Source: Paracoccus sp. R12_2
GTDB taxonomy: Bacteria; Pseudomonadota; Alphaproteobacteria; Rhodobacterales; Rhodobacteraceae
Length of the DNA stretch: 64,000 bases
Reading direction: 5' to 3'
Assembly: GCF_017744015.1 (NCBI RefSeq)
Contig: NZ_JAGHRA010000004.1
Span: 1-64,000, forward strand
Within the stretch, counting starts at the first letter, position 1. Each line of letters starts with the position of its first letter. A program made the position numbers and the translations under genes. Under the pieces are notes generated by a model. That model was not told the DNA's origin and did no database searches. It saw only the letters and a program-made list of their open reading frames with translations. Positions 53,724-64,000 of this stretch are shown in pieces.

Positions 53724-53852
53724 ATGTGGTATTTCGCATGGATGTTGGGGCTGCCGCTGGCCGCGCTGCTGGCGGTCGTGAACGCGATCTGGCTGGAACT
53801 GCGCGACGACCGCGCGATGCTGGACGGGCAGGGCGGGGATCCGAAGGACTGA
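53724..53852 (+). CDS. cydX: Cytochrome bd small subunit CydX
   Basis: 42 residues: MWYFAWMLGLPLAALLAVVN then AIWLELRDDRAMLDGQ. The MWYFAWxLG start is the CydX signature; a single membrane span follows. It stabilises the heme centres of CydAB. AGGAAAGGAACC precedes the ATG. It is too short to appear in ordinary gene lists and completes the cydABX operon. Confidence 0.95.
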   Translation: MWYFAWMLGLPLAALLAVVNAIWLELRDDRAMLDGQGGDPKD

Positions 53853-53892
53853 CGCTTGCGATGCGGGCGAAAATGGGCCACGAATCGCGCCC

Positions 53893-54996
53893 ATGAGACG
53901 TCCCCGCTTTGCCCCGATCCCCGCCGCGCTGCCCGCCACCGTTCCCTTTGTCGGACCCGAGGAACTGCAACGCAGGATCGGGTCTGTCTTCGACGCGCGG
54001 ATCGGCGCGAACGAAAGCGGCTTCGGCCCCAGTCCGCATGCGATTCAGGCGATGCAGGCCGAACTGCCCAGGCTGTGGCAATATGGCGATTCGACCAGTC
54101 ACCAGCTTGTCGAGGCGCTGGCAGAGCATCTTGACGTGCCGGGGGTCCACATCACGGTGGGCGAAGGCGTGGACGGGCTTCTGGGCAATCTTGTCCGTCT
54201 GATGGTCGGACCGGGCGATGCGGTCGTCACCTCGGACGGGGCCTATCCGACCTTCAACTATCATGTCGCGGGCTTCGGTGGCGTTCTGCACAAGGTGCCC
54301 TATCGCCATGATGCCGAAGACCCGCAGGCGCTGGTCCACGAAGCGCGACGGACGGGCGCAAAGCTGGTTTATCTGGCAAACCCCGACAATCCGATGGGAA
54401 GCTGGCATTCGGGCAAGCTGATCCAGGATATGCTGGACGAACTGCCCGAGGGCACGCTGCTGGTCCTGGACGAGGCCTATGCCGAATTCGCGCCTGCCGA
54501 GGCCGTGCCGCAGATTTCCTCCGACGATCCGCGCGTGATCCGGATGCGCACGTTTTCGAAGGCCTACGGGCTGGCCGGTGCGCGGATCGGATATGCGGTC
54601 GGTCACCCCGATCTGATCGCCGGGTTCGACCGGATCCGCAACCATTTTGGCGTGAACCGGATCGCGCAGGTTGGCGCTCTGGCCGCGCTGCGCGATCAGG
54701 CATGGCTGGCGGACGTGCTGGCGAACGTGGTAGCGGCGCGCGACAGGATCGGCAAGATCGGCGCCGATAACGGCATGCACGCCTTGCCGTCCGCCACGAA
54801 TTTCGTCGCCGTCGATACAGGCCGGGATGGCGAATATTCCCGCGCCTTGGTGCAAGCGCTGCAGGGGCAGGGCGTGTTCATCCGGATGCCGGGTGTTGCA
54901 CCGCTGGATCGCTGTATCCGGATCAGCTGTGCACCAGCGCCGGAACTGGATGTGCTGGCAGACCGCCTGCCGCGCGCGATGGCGCTTATCGGCTGA
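53893..54996 (+). CDS. Histidinol-phosphate aminotransferase-like PLP enzyme
   Basis: 367 residues, class I/II aminotransferase fold: FDARIGANESGFGPSPHAI, VYLANPDNPMGSWHSG, LLVLDEAYAEFAP, and the PLP lysine in MRTFSKAYGLAGARIGYAVG. It belongs to the HisC-like branch, but true HisC usually has KLSSNENPLGPSP-like start; here GANESGFGPSP may mean a different amino donor or substrate. It follows cydX by 40 bases; shared transcription is possible but functionally unrelated. Confidence 0.85.
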   Translation: MRRPRFAPIPAALPATVPFVGPEELQRRIGSVFDARIGANESGFGPSPHAIQAMQAELPRLWQYGDSTSHQLVEALAEHLDVPGVHITVGEGVDGLLGNLVRLMVGPGDAVVTSDGAYPTFNYHVAGFGGVLHKVPYRHDAEDPQALVHEARRTGAKLVYLANPDNPMGSWHSGKLIQDMLDELPEGTLLVLDEAYAEFAPAEAVPQISSDDPRVIRMRTFSKAYGLAGARIGYAVGHPDLIAGFDRIRNHFGVNRIAQVGALAALRDQAWLADVLANVVAARDRIGKIGADNGMHALPSATNFVAVDTGRDGEYSRALVQALQGQGVFIRMPGVAPLDRCIRISCAPAPELDVLADRLPRAMALIG

Positions 54997-55027
54997 CAAT
55001 CAGACAGTTGTTGGTCCGTCAGAATGG

Positions 55028-55055
55028 CGTGCCCGGCCCGGTGGGGCCGGACACG
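55028..55055. terminator. GC-rich hairpin between convergent aminotransferase and katG
   Basis: CGTGCCCGGCCC (55,028-55,039) pairs with GGGCCGGACACG (55,044-55,055) with one mismatch across a 4-base loop. No T-run. Serves as a likely bidirectional end between convergent genes. Confidence 0.5.
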
Positions 55056-55063
55056 CAGCGTGC

Positions 55064-57325
<2,262 letters not shown>

Positions 57326-57373
57326 CTAACGGCAATTATTCGCAAAGGAAAAATTGCTTTTTCTTCGGGTTCG

Positions 57374-57390
57374 GATAAGATTTTCTTATC
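57374..57390. promoter_or_regulatory. Perfect 7-3-7 palindrome upstream of katG
   Basis: GATAAGA-TTT-TCTTATC, 142-158 bp before the katG start and 20-36 bp after the end of the DUF1289 gene. It is A/T-rich in a GC-rich genome and followed by no T-run on the minus strand, so it looks like an operator rather than a terminator. It does not match the Irr, OxyR or RirA consensus I know. Confidence 0.4.
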
Positions 57391-57409
57391 ATCCTCGTCC
57401 CCCGTCCGA

Positions 57410-57628
57410 TCAGCCCCGAAGCGCTTTCTGCGCGGACTCGCCGCGTTGTTTCTTCAGCAGTGGCCTGCGGGAGGGCAGCATGTCGATCACATCGCGACGT
57501 TCCTGCGGCGACATCCCGCCCCAGCAGGCAATTTCGTCCAGCGTGCGATAGCAGCCTGCGCAGATACCATGCCGCGGGTGCATGACGCAGATGTTGTTGC
57601 AGGGGCTTTGGGGAGGATCGTCGTTCAT
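57410..57628 (-). CDS. DUF1289 cysteine-rich small protein
   Basis: 72 residues: SPCNNICVMHPRHGICAGCY and RTLDEIACWGGMSPQERRDV are the DUF1289 pattern of five cysteines, probably a metal site. Function unknown; the family often sits beside Fe-S or redox genes. It has its own upstream region. Confidence 0.9.
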   Translation of the reverse strand: MNDDPPQSPCNNICVMHPRHGICAGCYRTLDEIACWGGMSPQERRDVIDMLPSRRPLLKKQRGESAQKALRG

Positions 57629-57722
57629 TCGACGAGACTAGAGGCGGCATTCCATCGCCGCAAGCGCGCCCGGTGGCTTTCTGCCCTGTCTGACGGTGTG
57701 GTCCGAAGGGCGTGAAGGGCAC

Positions 57723-57787
57723 GGGCCGGGCAGGGCCCGGCCCGGTCGCTGCCGCTTGGACGGGCGCGCGCTGCGCGCGCCGCCCGT
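57723..57787. terminator. Two GC-rich hairpins downstream of ruvX
   Basis: GGGCCGGGC (57,723-57,731) pairs with GCCCGGCCC (57,735-57,743), and ACGGGC-GCGCGC (from 57,760) with GCGCGCGC-CGCCCGT (to 57,787). They follow the end of the ruvX gene (minus strand) and precede the DUF1289 gene, so they likely end the ccmI-ruvX transcript. No T-run. Confidence 0.4.
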
Positions 57788-57801
57788 GCATACACGAAAC
57801 C

Positions 57802-58269
57802 TCAGCCCAGATATCGCAGACGGTCCAGCGCGCCCTGAAGAATATACCCGGCGGCGACCTGATCGATGACTTCCGCGCGGCGTCGGCGCGACGTGTCCGC
57901 CTCGAGCAGGGCACGCTCGGCCGCGACGGTCGACAGCCTCTCATCCCAGAAGCCGATCGGCAGGTCGGTCAGCCGCGAAAGATTGCGTGCGAAGGCTCGC
58001 GTTGATTGCGCGCGCGGGCCTTCGCTGCCGTCCATGTTGCGCGGCAGCCCAAGGATCAAGCCCACCAGGCCACGATTCTCGGTGATCTTCAGCAGGTCTT
58101 CGGCATCCAGCGTGAATTTTCGCCGCCGGATCACCGACAGCGGCGAGGCGACCTGCCGCAGCCCGTCGCTGACCGCAACGCCGATCGTCTTGGTGCCCAG
58201 ATCCAGCCCCGCCAGCCCGCCGATCCGGGGCAGGGCGCCGGCGAATTCGGCGATGTCGGCGAAGATCAT
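57802..58269 (-). CDS. ruvX: Putative Holliday junction resolvase / 16S pre-rRNA nuclease RuvX (YqgF)
   Basis: 155 residues, RNase H fold: LAGLDLGTKTIGVAVSDGLR carries the first acidic residue, LVGLILGLPRNMDGSEGP and DLPIGFWDERLSTVAAERAL the others. The family trims the 5' end of 16S rRNA precursor; the resolvase name is historical. The start ATG overlaps the ccmI stop (ATGA). Confidence 0.93.
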   Translation of the reverse strand: MIFADIAEFAGALPRIGGLAGLDLGTKTIGVAVSDGLRQVASPLSVIRRRKFTLDAEDLLKITENRGLVGLILGLPRNMDGSEGPRAQSTRAFARNLSRLTDLPIGFWDERLSTVAAERALLEADTSRRRRAEVIDQVAAGYILQGALDRLRYLG

Positions 58270-59510
58270 TCGACCAGTCCCGCCGCCTGCGCCGCCGCGC
58301 GAACCGTCTGCAGCGCCTCGGGCGAGGCGGCAAAGCGGGTTTGCGCCTCGGTCCAGATGTCGCGTGCGTGGTCCGTCTGCCCCAGCACGCCAAGCGACGA
58401 GATCAGCCGGGCCCATTCCTCGGGGGTGCCGCCCTGATCGGCAAGTCTGGCTTCCAGCCGTGCGACCATGCCGCCGATCATCTCTTGGCGCTGTTCGGGC
58501 GACATGTCTTCGGCCGCATCCAGCATGCCGGCATCCGGTCCGGGAAGTGACGGCATTCCGGGCGTTGACGGTTCGGGCGGAACATAGTCGGGCTGACCGG
58601 CAAGCCACGCCAGATCCTGAATGCCGTTGCGGATCGGGGTGATCCACGGTGCGTCGGCCGGTCCTTCCTCGATCAGCCGGCGCCAGATCGGGAAGGCACG
58701 GTCGGGCCGGCCATTCTGCAGTTGCAGCAATCCCAGCAGGTATCGCGCCTGCGGCTGGTTGGGATCCTTGCCAAGCGAACGGGCCAGAACCTGCTCGGCC
58801 TCGGGGGTTATGATTCCACCGGCTGCCTCGATCATCAGGGCGGCCAGCCGCATCACCTCTTCGGCGCTGGCCGCGTCGCCGCGCGCCGCGACAAGTCGCT
58901 GCTGCGCCTCGCGCGCCGCCGTGATGTTTCCCAGCCGCATTTCGCTGGTGGCAAGAAGGGTCAGCCCCTGAGGGTCGTCGGGATTGCGCGCGACCGCCGC
59001 GCGCAGCTGTTCGACCAGCGCCATGTATTCGGGATCAGGGTCGGGCAGATCGGCGGGTGCGGTTGCCTGCGCCTCGGCCTGGTCCTGACTGGGGCGGGTG
59101 TCGTAGGCGCGTTCCGCCATCGCGATGCGGCTTGCGATGGGCAGGTCGGGCGCGCCCGGCGCCCCTTCGCGCAGATACAGCGCCACCGCCCCGGCCAGCA
59201 GCGCCAGCAGGACCAGCGCCGCCCCGGCACCGGCGCCGCCGCGCGATGGCGGGGCCGCATCGCCCTGCCGGCGGTCAGCGTCCAGGACCTTGCGGCCGAT
59301 TTCGGTGCGCAGCCGGTCGGCATCCTCGGGGGCGATCACGCCGCGCTCCAGGTCGCGTTCAACCTCACGCAGCTGGTCGCGATAGACCTGCAGGTCATAG
59401 GCCGCTGCAGGCATGGCAGCCGCCGTGCCGCTTTGCCGTGTCCGCCAGATCGGGGCAAAGATCGCCGCTGCAACGCACAGCACCAGAACCGTGCAGAAAA
59501 TCCAGAACAT
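58266..59510 (-). CDS. ccmI: c-type cytochrome biogenesis protein CcmI
   Basis: 414 residues. Two N-terminal membrane spans (FWIFCTVLVLCVAAAIFAPI and GAALVLLALLAGAVALYLRE) enclose a leucine-zipper-like cytosolic loop (YDLQVYRDQLREVERDLERG). A periplasmic TPR domain follows (NPDDPQGLTLLATSEMRLGN, NQPQARYLLGLLQLQNGRPD) that holds apocytochrome for heme ligation by CcmFH. The rest of the ccm genes are not here. Confidence 0.9.
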   Translation of the reverse strand: MFWIFCTVLVLCVAAAIFAPIWRTRQSGTAAAMPAAAYDLQVYRDQLREVERDLERGVIAPEDADRLRTEIGRKVLDADRRQGDAAPPSRGGAGAGAALVLLALLAGAVALYLREGAPGAPDLPIASRIAMAERAYDTRPSQDQAEAQATAPADLPDPDPEYMALVEQLRAAVARNPDDPQGLTLLATSEMRLGNITAAREAQQRLVAARGDAASAEEVMRLAALMIEAAGGIITPEAEQVLARSLGKDPNQPQARYLLGLLQLQNGRPDRAFPIWRRLIEEGPADAPWITPIRNGIQDLAWLAGQPDYVPPEPSTPGMPSLPGPDAGMLDAAEDMSPEQRQEMIGGMVARLEARLADQGGTPEEWARLISSLGVLGQTDHARDIWTEAQTRFAASPEALQTVRAAAQAAGLVE

Positions 59511-59618
59511 CGCATTCCTCCGCTTGCCACATCTGTAGTCGTGTCACGGAAGATCCGAAAGTGGCGTGGTGCCGCATCCCCGGCTGAGATCGCCGAATGC
59601 AGGCGGATTTGCACGGAA

Positions 59619-59630
59619 TTTGGCGCCAAA
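59619..59630. promoter_or_regulatory. Palindrome TTTGGCGCCAAA upstream of sarcosine oxidase
   Basis: A perfect 12-bp dyad in the 255-base gap between divergent ccmI and soxB, 136-147 bp before the soxB ATG. A second dyad ATCGCC-GTA-GGCGAT follows at 59,662-59,676. Either may be an operator; no regulator gene is adjacent. Confidence 0.35.
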
Positions 59631-59765
59631 AGGCATCGTGCTGACAAAATCGTGCGCGACGATCGCCGTAGGCGATGTCGGAATTTGAACTGAAGCTGCC
59701 GCATCACGTCTTGTTCGCGCGCCGCCGCGCGGCCATTCTGTCCGCGACCGAGGAAGGGGATCCAG

Positions 59766-61031
59766 ATGCCAGCTGCTTCACGCTCCGGCCGCTATTCCGT
59801 GTTCGCCATTGCGCGCGAGGCGTTTCGACAGCACCAGCAATGGGGCAGGGCCTGGGCCAGCCCCCAGCCGCGCGACAGATACAAGATCGTCATCGTCGGC
59901 GCGGGCGGGCACGGGCTGGCGACCGCGTATTACCTGGGCAAGAATTTCGGCATCACCGATATCGCGGTCATCGAGAAAGGCTGGCTTGGCGGCGGCAATA
60001 CCGGCCGGAATACCACGATCATCAGGTCCAACTATCTGCAGGATCCATCGGCGGCGCTGTATAACAAGTCGCTAAGCCTTTACGAGACGCTGTCACAGGA
60101 CCTGAACTACAACATCATGTTCAGCCCACGCGGCCTGATCATGCTGGCCCAGACCGAACACGAGGTGCGCGGCTACAAGCGCACCGTCTACGCCAACAAC
60201 CTGCAAGGTGTGTCGACCGAATGGATCGAACCCGCCCGCGTCAAGGAACTGGTGCCGATCATCAACCTGGACGGCCCGCGCTATCCGGTGCTTGGCGGGC
60301 TTTATCAGGCGCGCGGCGGCACGGCACGCCATGATGCGGTGGCCTGGGGTTATGCGCGCGCCTGTTCCGACATGGGCATGCACATCATCCAGAACTGCGA
60401 GGTGCAGGGCGTGGAAACCGAGGCCGGGCAAGTCCGCGCCGTCAACACCTCGAAGGGCCGGATCGGCTGTGACAAGCTGGCGCTTATCGTCGCGGGTCAT
60501 TCCTCGCAGTTGGCCGAGATGGCCGGTTTCCGCCTGCCCATCGAAAGCGTCGCATTGCAGGCGCTGGTCAGCGAGCCGATCAAGCCCTGCATGGATGTGG
60601 TGGTGATGGCCAACACCGTCCACGGTTACCTGTCGCAATCCGACAAGGGCGAAATGGTGATCGGCGGCGGCACCGACGGTTACAACAACTTCACCCAGCG
60701 GGGTTCCTGGCACCATGTCGAGGAAACCGTCCGGGCGCTGGTGGAAACCTTTCCGATGATCTCGCGCCTGAAAATGCTGCGTCAATGGGGCGGCATCGTC
60801 GACATGACGGGCGATCGTTCGCCGATCCTGTCCACGACGCCGGTGGGCGGGGTTTTCGTCAATTGCGGTTGGGGTACCGGTGGCTTCAAGGCGATTCCCG
60901 GATCGGGCTGGGCGATGGCGGAACTGGTGGCCAATGGCCGACCCGGTCCGTTGGCGGCCGATTTCGGGCTGAATCGCTTCCGCGAGGGCCGGTTCATCGA
61001 CGAATCGGTTGCCGCCGGCGTGGCGCATTAG
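59766..61031 (+). CDS. soxB: Sarcosine oxidase subunit beta
   Basis: 421 residues. FAD site KIVIVGAGGHGLATAYYLGK near 55-75; GGNTGRNTTIIRSNYLQDPS, then WGGIVDMTGDRSPILSTTPV and CGWGTGGFKAIPGSGWAMAE are typical of heterotetrameric SoxB. It carries the covalent FMN and oxidises sarcosine to glycine with 5,10-methylene-THF and H2O2. Here soxD and soxA follow, but two small genes are interposed. GAGGAAGGGG precedes the ATG. Confidence 0.95.
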   Translation: MPAASRSGRYSVFAIAREAFRQHQQWGRAWASPQPRDRYKIVIVGAGGHGLATAYYLGKNFGITDIAVIEKGWLGGGNTGRNTTIIRSNYLQDPSAALYNKSLSLYETLSQDLNYNIMFSPRGLIMLAQTEHEVRGYKRTVYANNLQGVSTEWIEPARVKELVPIINLDGPRYPVLGGLYQARGGTARHDAVAWGYARACSDMGMHIIQNCEVQGVETEAGQVRAVNTSKGRIGCDKLALIVAGHSSQLAEMAGFRLPIESVALQALVSEPIKPCMDVVVMANTVHGYLSQSDKGEMVIGGGTDGYNNFTQRGSWHHVEETVRALVETFPMISRLKMLRQWGGIVDMTGDRSPILSTTPVGGVFVNCGWGTGGFKAIPGSGWAMAELVANGRPGPLAADFGLNRFREGRFIDESVAAGVAH

Positions 61032-61122
61032 GCAAGCTTTCGCCAATGCCTCATCGCCTCGGAACGGATACCGGTCACGCGTCATTGTTCCCTCGACACG
61101 CTGTTGAGAGAAAGGAACACTC

Positions 61123-61380
61123 ATGGCCGAAGGCAATAACAACAACGCTCTGTATTTCATCGTCGGCGCCGTCGTGGTGGTCGTCGCATTGCTGTTCTTC
61201 TTCATGTCGGGCGGCGACATGGATACCGCGACAGACACCACCGCCCCGGCGGGCGCGGATACGACCGTCAATGTCGATTCGGCGCCCGATGCAGCCGAGC
61301 CGGCTGATGCCGCACCGGCAGATCCTGCCCCGGCAGAACCTGCGCCGGCCGATGGCGGCACCGAGCCGACCTCGAACTGA
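61123..61380 (+). CDS. Small single-span protein with Ala/Pro/Asp-rich tail
   Basis: 85 residues: NNNNALYFIVGAVVVVVALL as membrane span, then a disordered tail rich in Ala, Pro, Asp and Thr (DAAEPADAAPADPAPAEPAP). No family named. It has its own AGAAAGGAACACTC ribosome site and lies within the soxB-soxD interval. The tail would point to the periplasm. Confidence 0.6.
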   Translation: MAEGNNNNALYFIVGAVVVVVALLFFFMSGGDMDTATDTTAPAGADTTVNVDSAPDAAEPADAAPADPAPAEPAPADGGTEPTSN

Positions 61381-61482
61381 GGCAAGCGTGACGACATTGC
61401 GCCGCGCCCTGGGTGCGTCGCGGTTTCGCAGCTTCTTGCCGGGGGCCATGCCCCCGGCTTCCGCATGTCGGCGGGTCGGATC

Positions 61483-61818
61483 ATGACCCGCGACACCGGT
61501 CTCGAGGCGCAGCTGAGCGAAGATTTCGGACATCCCGACAACCTGTCGGGCAAGCCCATGTTCGGGGGCTGGTGCTTTCTGATGAACGGCAACATGCTGG
61601 CCGCCGCGCGCGAGGGTCGTGCGATGTTTCGCGTCGGCAAGTCCGCCGAGGCCGCCGCGCTGGCCTTGCCGGGCACCGAACCCATGTCGCAGGGTGGTCG
61701 CGCCAAGCCGGGCTTCGTCTGGTTGTCCGGCCCCGCCCTGTCTGATGACGCCATCCGCGGGAAACTTGCCGGGATGGCCTGCGAATATCTTTCCACCCTT
61801 CCGCCCAAGGATGCCTGA
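61483..61818 (+). CDS. TfoX/Sxy N-terminal domain protein
   Basis: 111 residues from MTRDTGLEAQLSED (or 117 from an ATG at 61,465). KPMFGGWCFLMNGNMLAAAR, MFRVGKSAEAAALALPG and PMSQGGRAKPGFVWLSGPAL are the TfoX-N pattern. The family includes competence regulators, but the small stand-alone form has no known role. It abuts soxD directly (stop at 61,818, next ATG 61,819). Confidence 0.85.
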   Translation: MTRDTGLEAQLSEDFGHPDNLSGKPMFGGWCFLMNGNMLAAAREGRAMFRVGKSAEAAALALPGTEPMSQGGRAKPGFVWLSGPALSDDAIRGKLAGMACEYLSTLPPKDA

Positions 61819-62154
61819 ATGCTGATCCTGACCTGTCCCTATTGCGGGCTAGACGCCGAGGAAACCGAACTTCATCCCGGTGGCGAGGCGCATCTGAAAC
61901 GCGTCGGCCCCGAGGGGTCGGATGAGGAATTCGAGGATTACATGTTCGCGCGCAAGAACGCCAAGGGCGTGCATTTCGAACGCTGGCGGCATGCCTATGG
62001 CTGCGGCAAGTGGTTTCTGGCCGCGCGCGACACGGCGAACTTGCAGGTCTATGGCACCTATCGCGCGCAGACCCATACCCCGCCTCAGGATATCGTCGAT
62101 GCGATCCGCAAGGTCCGCCCCGACTGGCAGCCAGACTGGAGCCATGCCGAATGA
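61819..62154 (+). CDS. soxD: Sarcosine oxidase subunit delta
   Basis: 111 residues. LILTCPYCGLDAEETELHPG and HFERWRHAYGCGKWFLAARD, with zinc-binding Cys/His, are diagnostic of SoxD. Its stop overlaps the soxA start (ATGA). Confidence 0.96.
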   Translation: MLILTCPYCGLDAEETELHPGGEAHLKRVGPEGSDEEFEDYMFARKNAKGVHFERWRHAYGCGKWFLAARDTANLQVYGTYRAQTHTPPQDIVDAIRKVRPDWQPDWSHAE

Positions 62155-64000
62155 CCCACACGCCTCCTTTTCGTCTGGCCCGTGGCGGCCGCCTGATCGA
62201 CCGCGCCTTCCAGATTCCGTTCCGCTTTGACGGGCGGCACCTGCGCGGGCTGCGCGGCGACACGCTGGCCTCGGCGATGCTGGCCAGCGGCCAGATGCTG
62301 ATGGGTCGGTCGTTCAAGTATCACCGCCCGCGCGGTCCCGTCGCCTCGGGGGCCGAGGAACCGAACGCCTTGTTCGGTCTGGGGCAGGGCGGCAGGTTCG
62401 AACCGAACCAGCGTGCCACCACCACTGCGTTGGTTCCCGGCATGATGCTGCGCAGCCAGAACTGCTGGCCCTCGCTGGATGCCGATATCGGCGCGGTCAA
62501 CAACTGGCTGTCGCCGATGCTTCCGGCGGGGTTTTACTACAAGACCTTCATCCATCCGCGCCCGTTCTGGAAACATCTGTTCGAGCCGATCATCCGCCGC
62601 AGCGCCGGTCTGGGACGTGCCCCGACCGATCCCGATCCCGATCGCTATGAACAGGCCTATGCGCATTACGATACGGTCGTCGTTGGCGGCGGCATTGCCG
62701 GACTGACCGCCGCACGCGAGGCTGCGGAGAAGGGCGGCAAGGTTCTGGTTCTTGAACAGAACCCGGTCTGGGGCGGCCGCACGCCGGTCGATCACAAGGC
62801 GGGCGAGGCGACGATCCAGGCGTTGCTGGACGATCTGCGCGGGCGGGCAAATGTCACGCTGCGCCGCAATACGATGGCAACCGGGCTTTACGATCACGGT
62901 TATCTTCTGGCGCGAGAGGCGCTGGCCGACCATGATCCGAACCAGGGCATCCCGCGACAGCGCTTGTGGCGGATCCGCGCGGGCCATATCGTCACCGCGA
63001 CCGGGGCGCTGGAACGTCCGCTGGCATTCGCCTGCAACGACGTGCCGGGGGTCATGCTGGCCTCGGCTGTGCGCGATTTCATCGTGGACTATGGCGTTGC
63101 GCCGGGTCAGCGGATCGTGGTCGTGACGAACAACGACGATGCCTATCGCACCGCGCTGATCGCGCAGGATGCCGGGCTGGATGTCACGGTGCTGGACGCC
63201 CGCGACAGCGCCGATGGCGATCTGCCGCAGGCGGCACGCGCGCAGAACATCACCGTGCTGACCGGCAGCGCGATTGCCAAGGTCACGGGCGGTCGCCATG
63301 TCGAAAGCGTCGCGGTCTGCGACCAGAACGGCGAAGGCAAGCATACCGGCACGATCGACTGTGACGTGGTGGCGATGTCGGGCGGCTGGTCGCCGGTCGT
63401 GCATCTTTACAGCCATTGTGGTGGCAAGCTGCTGTGGGACGAGGAACAGGCGATGTTCCGCCCCGACCCGGATCGCCCGCCTCTGGGCGCGGATGGGCGG
63501 GGGAACGTCACCTCGACGGGTGCAGCCAGCGGCGATTTGCGCTGTGCGGGCGATATTGAACGCGCCGAGGGCGCGACCATGCCGGTCTGGTGCATGCCCA
63601 AGAATGCCCCCTACAAGCTGCGGGCGAAGATGTGGCTGGATTATCAGAACGACGTGAAGGTGACCGACGTGCAACTGGCCGCGCGCGAGGGCTATGCCAG
63701 TGTCGAACACACCAAGCGCTACACCACGCTGGGGATGGCCACCGATCAGGGCAAGGTCAGCAATATCAACGGGCTTGCGATCCTGTCGGATGCCTTGAAC
63801 CAGCCGATCCCGCAGACGGGCACGACGACGTTCAGGCCACCTTATACGCCGCTGACACTGGCGACGATCGCCGCCGACGCCCGGGGCGAGGCGTTCCAGC
63901 CGCTGCGCAAGACGCCCCTGCACGCATGGCATGAACGCCACGGCGTGTCGTGGGAGCCGGTCGGCCAATGGCGCCGTCCCTATTGTTACCCCCGCGGGGA
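62151..64000 (+). CDS. soxA: Sarcosine oxidase subunit alpha, 3' end beyond window
   Basis: 616 codons are seen, of about 1,000 expected. The N-terminal 2Fe2S-ferredoxin-like fold (FDGRHLRGLRGDTLASAMLA) and the NAD site YDTVVVGGGIAGLTAAREAA are visible, then IVTATGALERPLAFACNDVP and TGAASGDLRCAGDIERAEGA. SoxA binds NAD and the channel end where tetrahydrofolate reacts. The ATG overlaps the soxD stop. No stop occurs to base 64,000, so the frame continues. soxG is expected just outside. Confidence 0.96.
   Translation, partial: MTHTPPFRLARGGRLIDRAFQIPFRFDGRHLRGLRGDTLASAMLASGQMLMGRSFKYHRPRGPVASGAEEPNALFGLGQGGRFEPNQRATTTALVPGMMLRSQNCWPSLDADIGAVNNWLSPMLPAGFYYKTFIHPRPFWKHLFEPIIRRSAGLGRAPTDPDPDRYEQAYAHYDTVVVGGGIAGLTAAREAAEKGGKVLVLEQNPVWGGRTPVDHKAGEATIQALLDDLRGRANVTLRRNTMATGLYDHGYLLAREALADHDPNQGIPRQRLWRIRAGHIVTATGALERPLAFACNDVPGVMLASAVRDFIVDYGVAPGQRIVVVTNNDDAYRTALIAQDAGLDVTVLDARDSADGDLPQAARAQNITVLTGSAIAKVTGGRHVESVAVCDQNGEGKHTGTIDCDVVAMSGGWSPVVHLYSHCGGKLLWDEEQAMFRPDPDRPPLGADGRGNVTSTGAASGDLRCAGDIERAEGATMPVWCMPKNAPYKLRAKMWLDYQNDVKVTDVQLAAREGYASVEHTKRYTTLGMATDQGKVSNINGLAILSDALNQPIPQTGTTTFRPPYTPLTLATIAADARGEAFQPLRKTPLHAWHERHGVSWEPVGQWRRPYCYPRG

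Overview
The window looks like about 64 kb of chromosome from a high-GC alphaproteobacterium of the family Rhodobacteraceae, most likely Paracoccus or a close relative. This rests on gene content and order (split flagellar cluster fliF-H-N-P / fliL-motE-motA-flhA-fliR-flhB, soxBDA sarcosine oxidase, tandem Lrp genes beside ilvC, cydABX) and on the protein sequences as recognised by eye. No database search was possible, so the genus is inference.

Layout. 1-5,060: the tail of an IS3-type transposase, then a minus-strand catabolic group of a zinc alcohol dehydrogenase, a flavin monooxygenase with an N-terminal SnoaL-like domain, and an AcoR-like activator. 5,061-7,409: decayed mobile DNA (broken tyrosine recombinase, transposase fragment, unassigned sequence) lying 3' of a tRNA-Lys gene. 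7,410-13,833: tRNA-Lys, dapF-mtaB, and an HDAC-like-xseB-ispA-dxs isoprenoid operon. 13,873-23,888: a two-directional flagellar and export-apparatus cluster. 23,974-28,147: biotin operon bioBFDA. 28,084-31,914: secreted EEP-fold protein, leuD, a membrane protein and leuC. 32,172-39,328: MscS channel, rsfS-rlmH-(small ORF)-gpmI-envC-like-ctpA-rppH, a run joining ribosome silencing, rRNA methylation, glycolysis and envelope processing. 39,406-42,413: ProC-like reductase, two tandem Lrp/AsnC regulators and divergent ilvC. 42,515-48,850: small secreted and membrane proteins, gshA, plsY, and the pyrB-pyrC' pair. 49,038-54,996: MATE exporter, stand-alone RAM-domain protein, cydABX bd oxidase, and a HisC-like aminotransferase. 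55,064-59,510: katG, DUF1289 protein, ruvX, ccmI. 59,766-64,000: sarcosine oxidase soxB, two small genes, soxD, and soxA, which runs off the right edge.

Most of the window is ordinary core genome in tightly coupled operons, with many ATGA or GTGA start/stop overlaps. I see no CRISPR array, intact prophage, secondary-metabolite cluster or recognisable defence island. The most interesting points are: an AcoR-family regulator without the sigma-54 contact loop, next to two tandem palindromes; a probable CTG start codon for rsfS; a coupled 60-codon Arg-rich ORF before gpmI; an extra in-frame segment in bioD; a dihydroorotase paralogue without metal ligands; a DapF with a displaced catalytic Cys; and several unassigned palindromic operators (upstream of katG, cydA and soxB).
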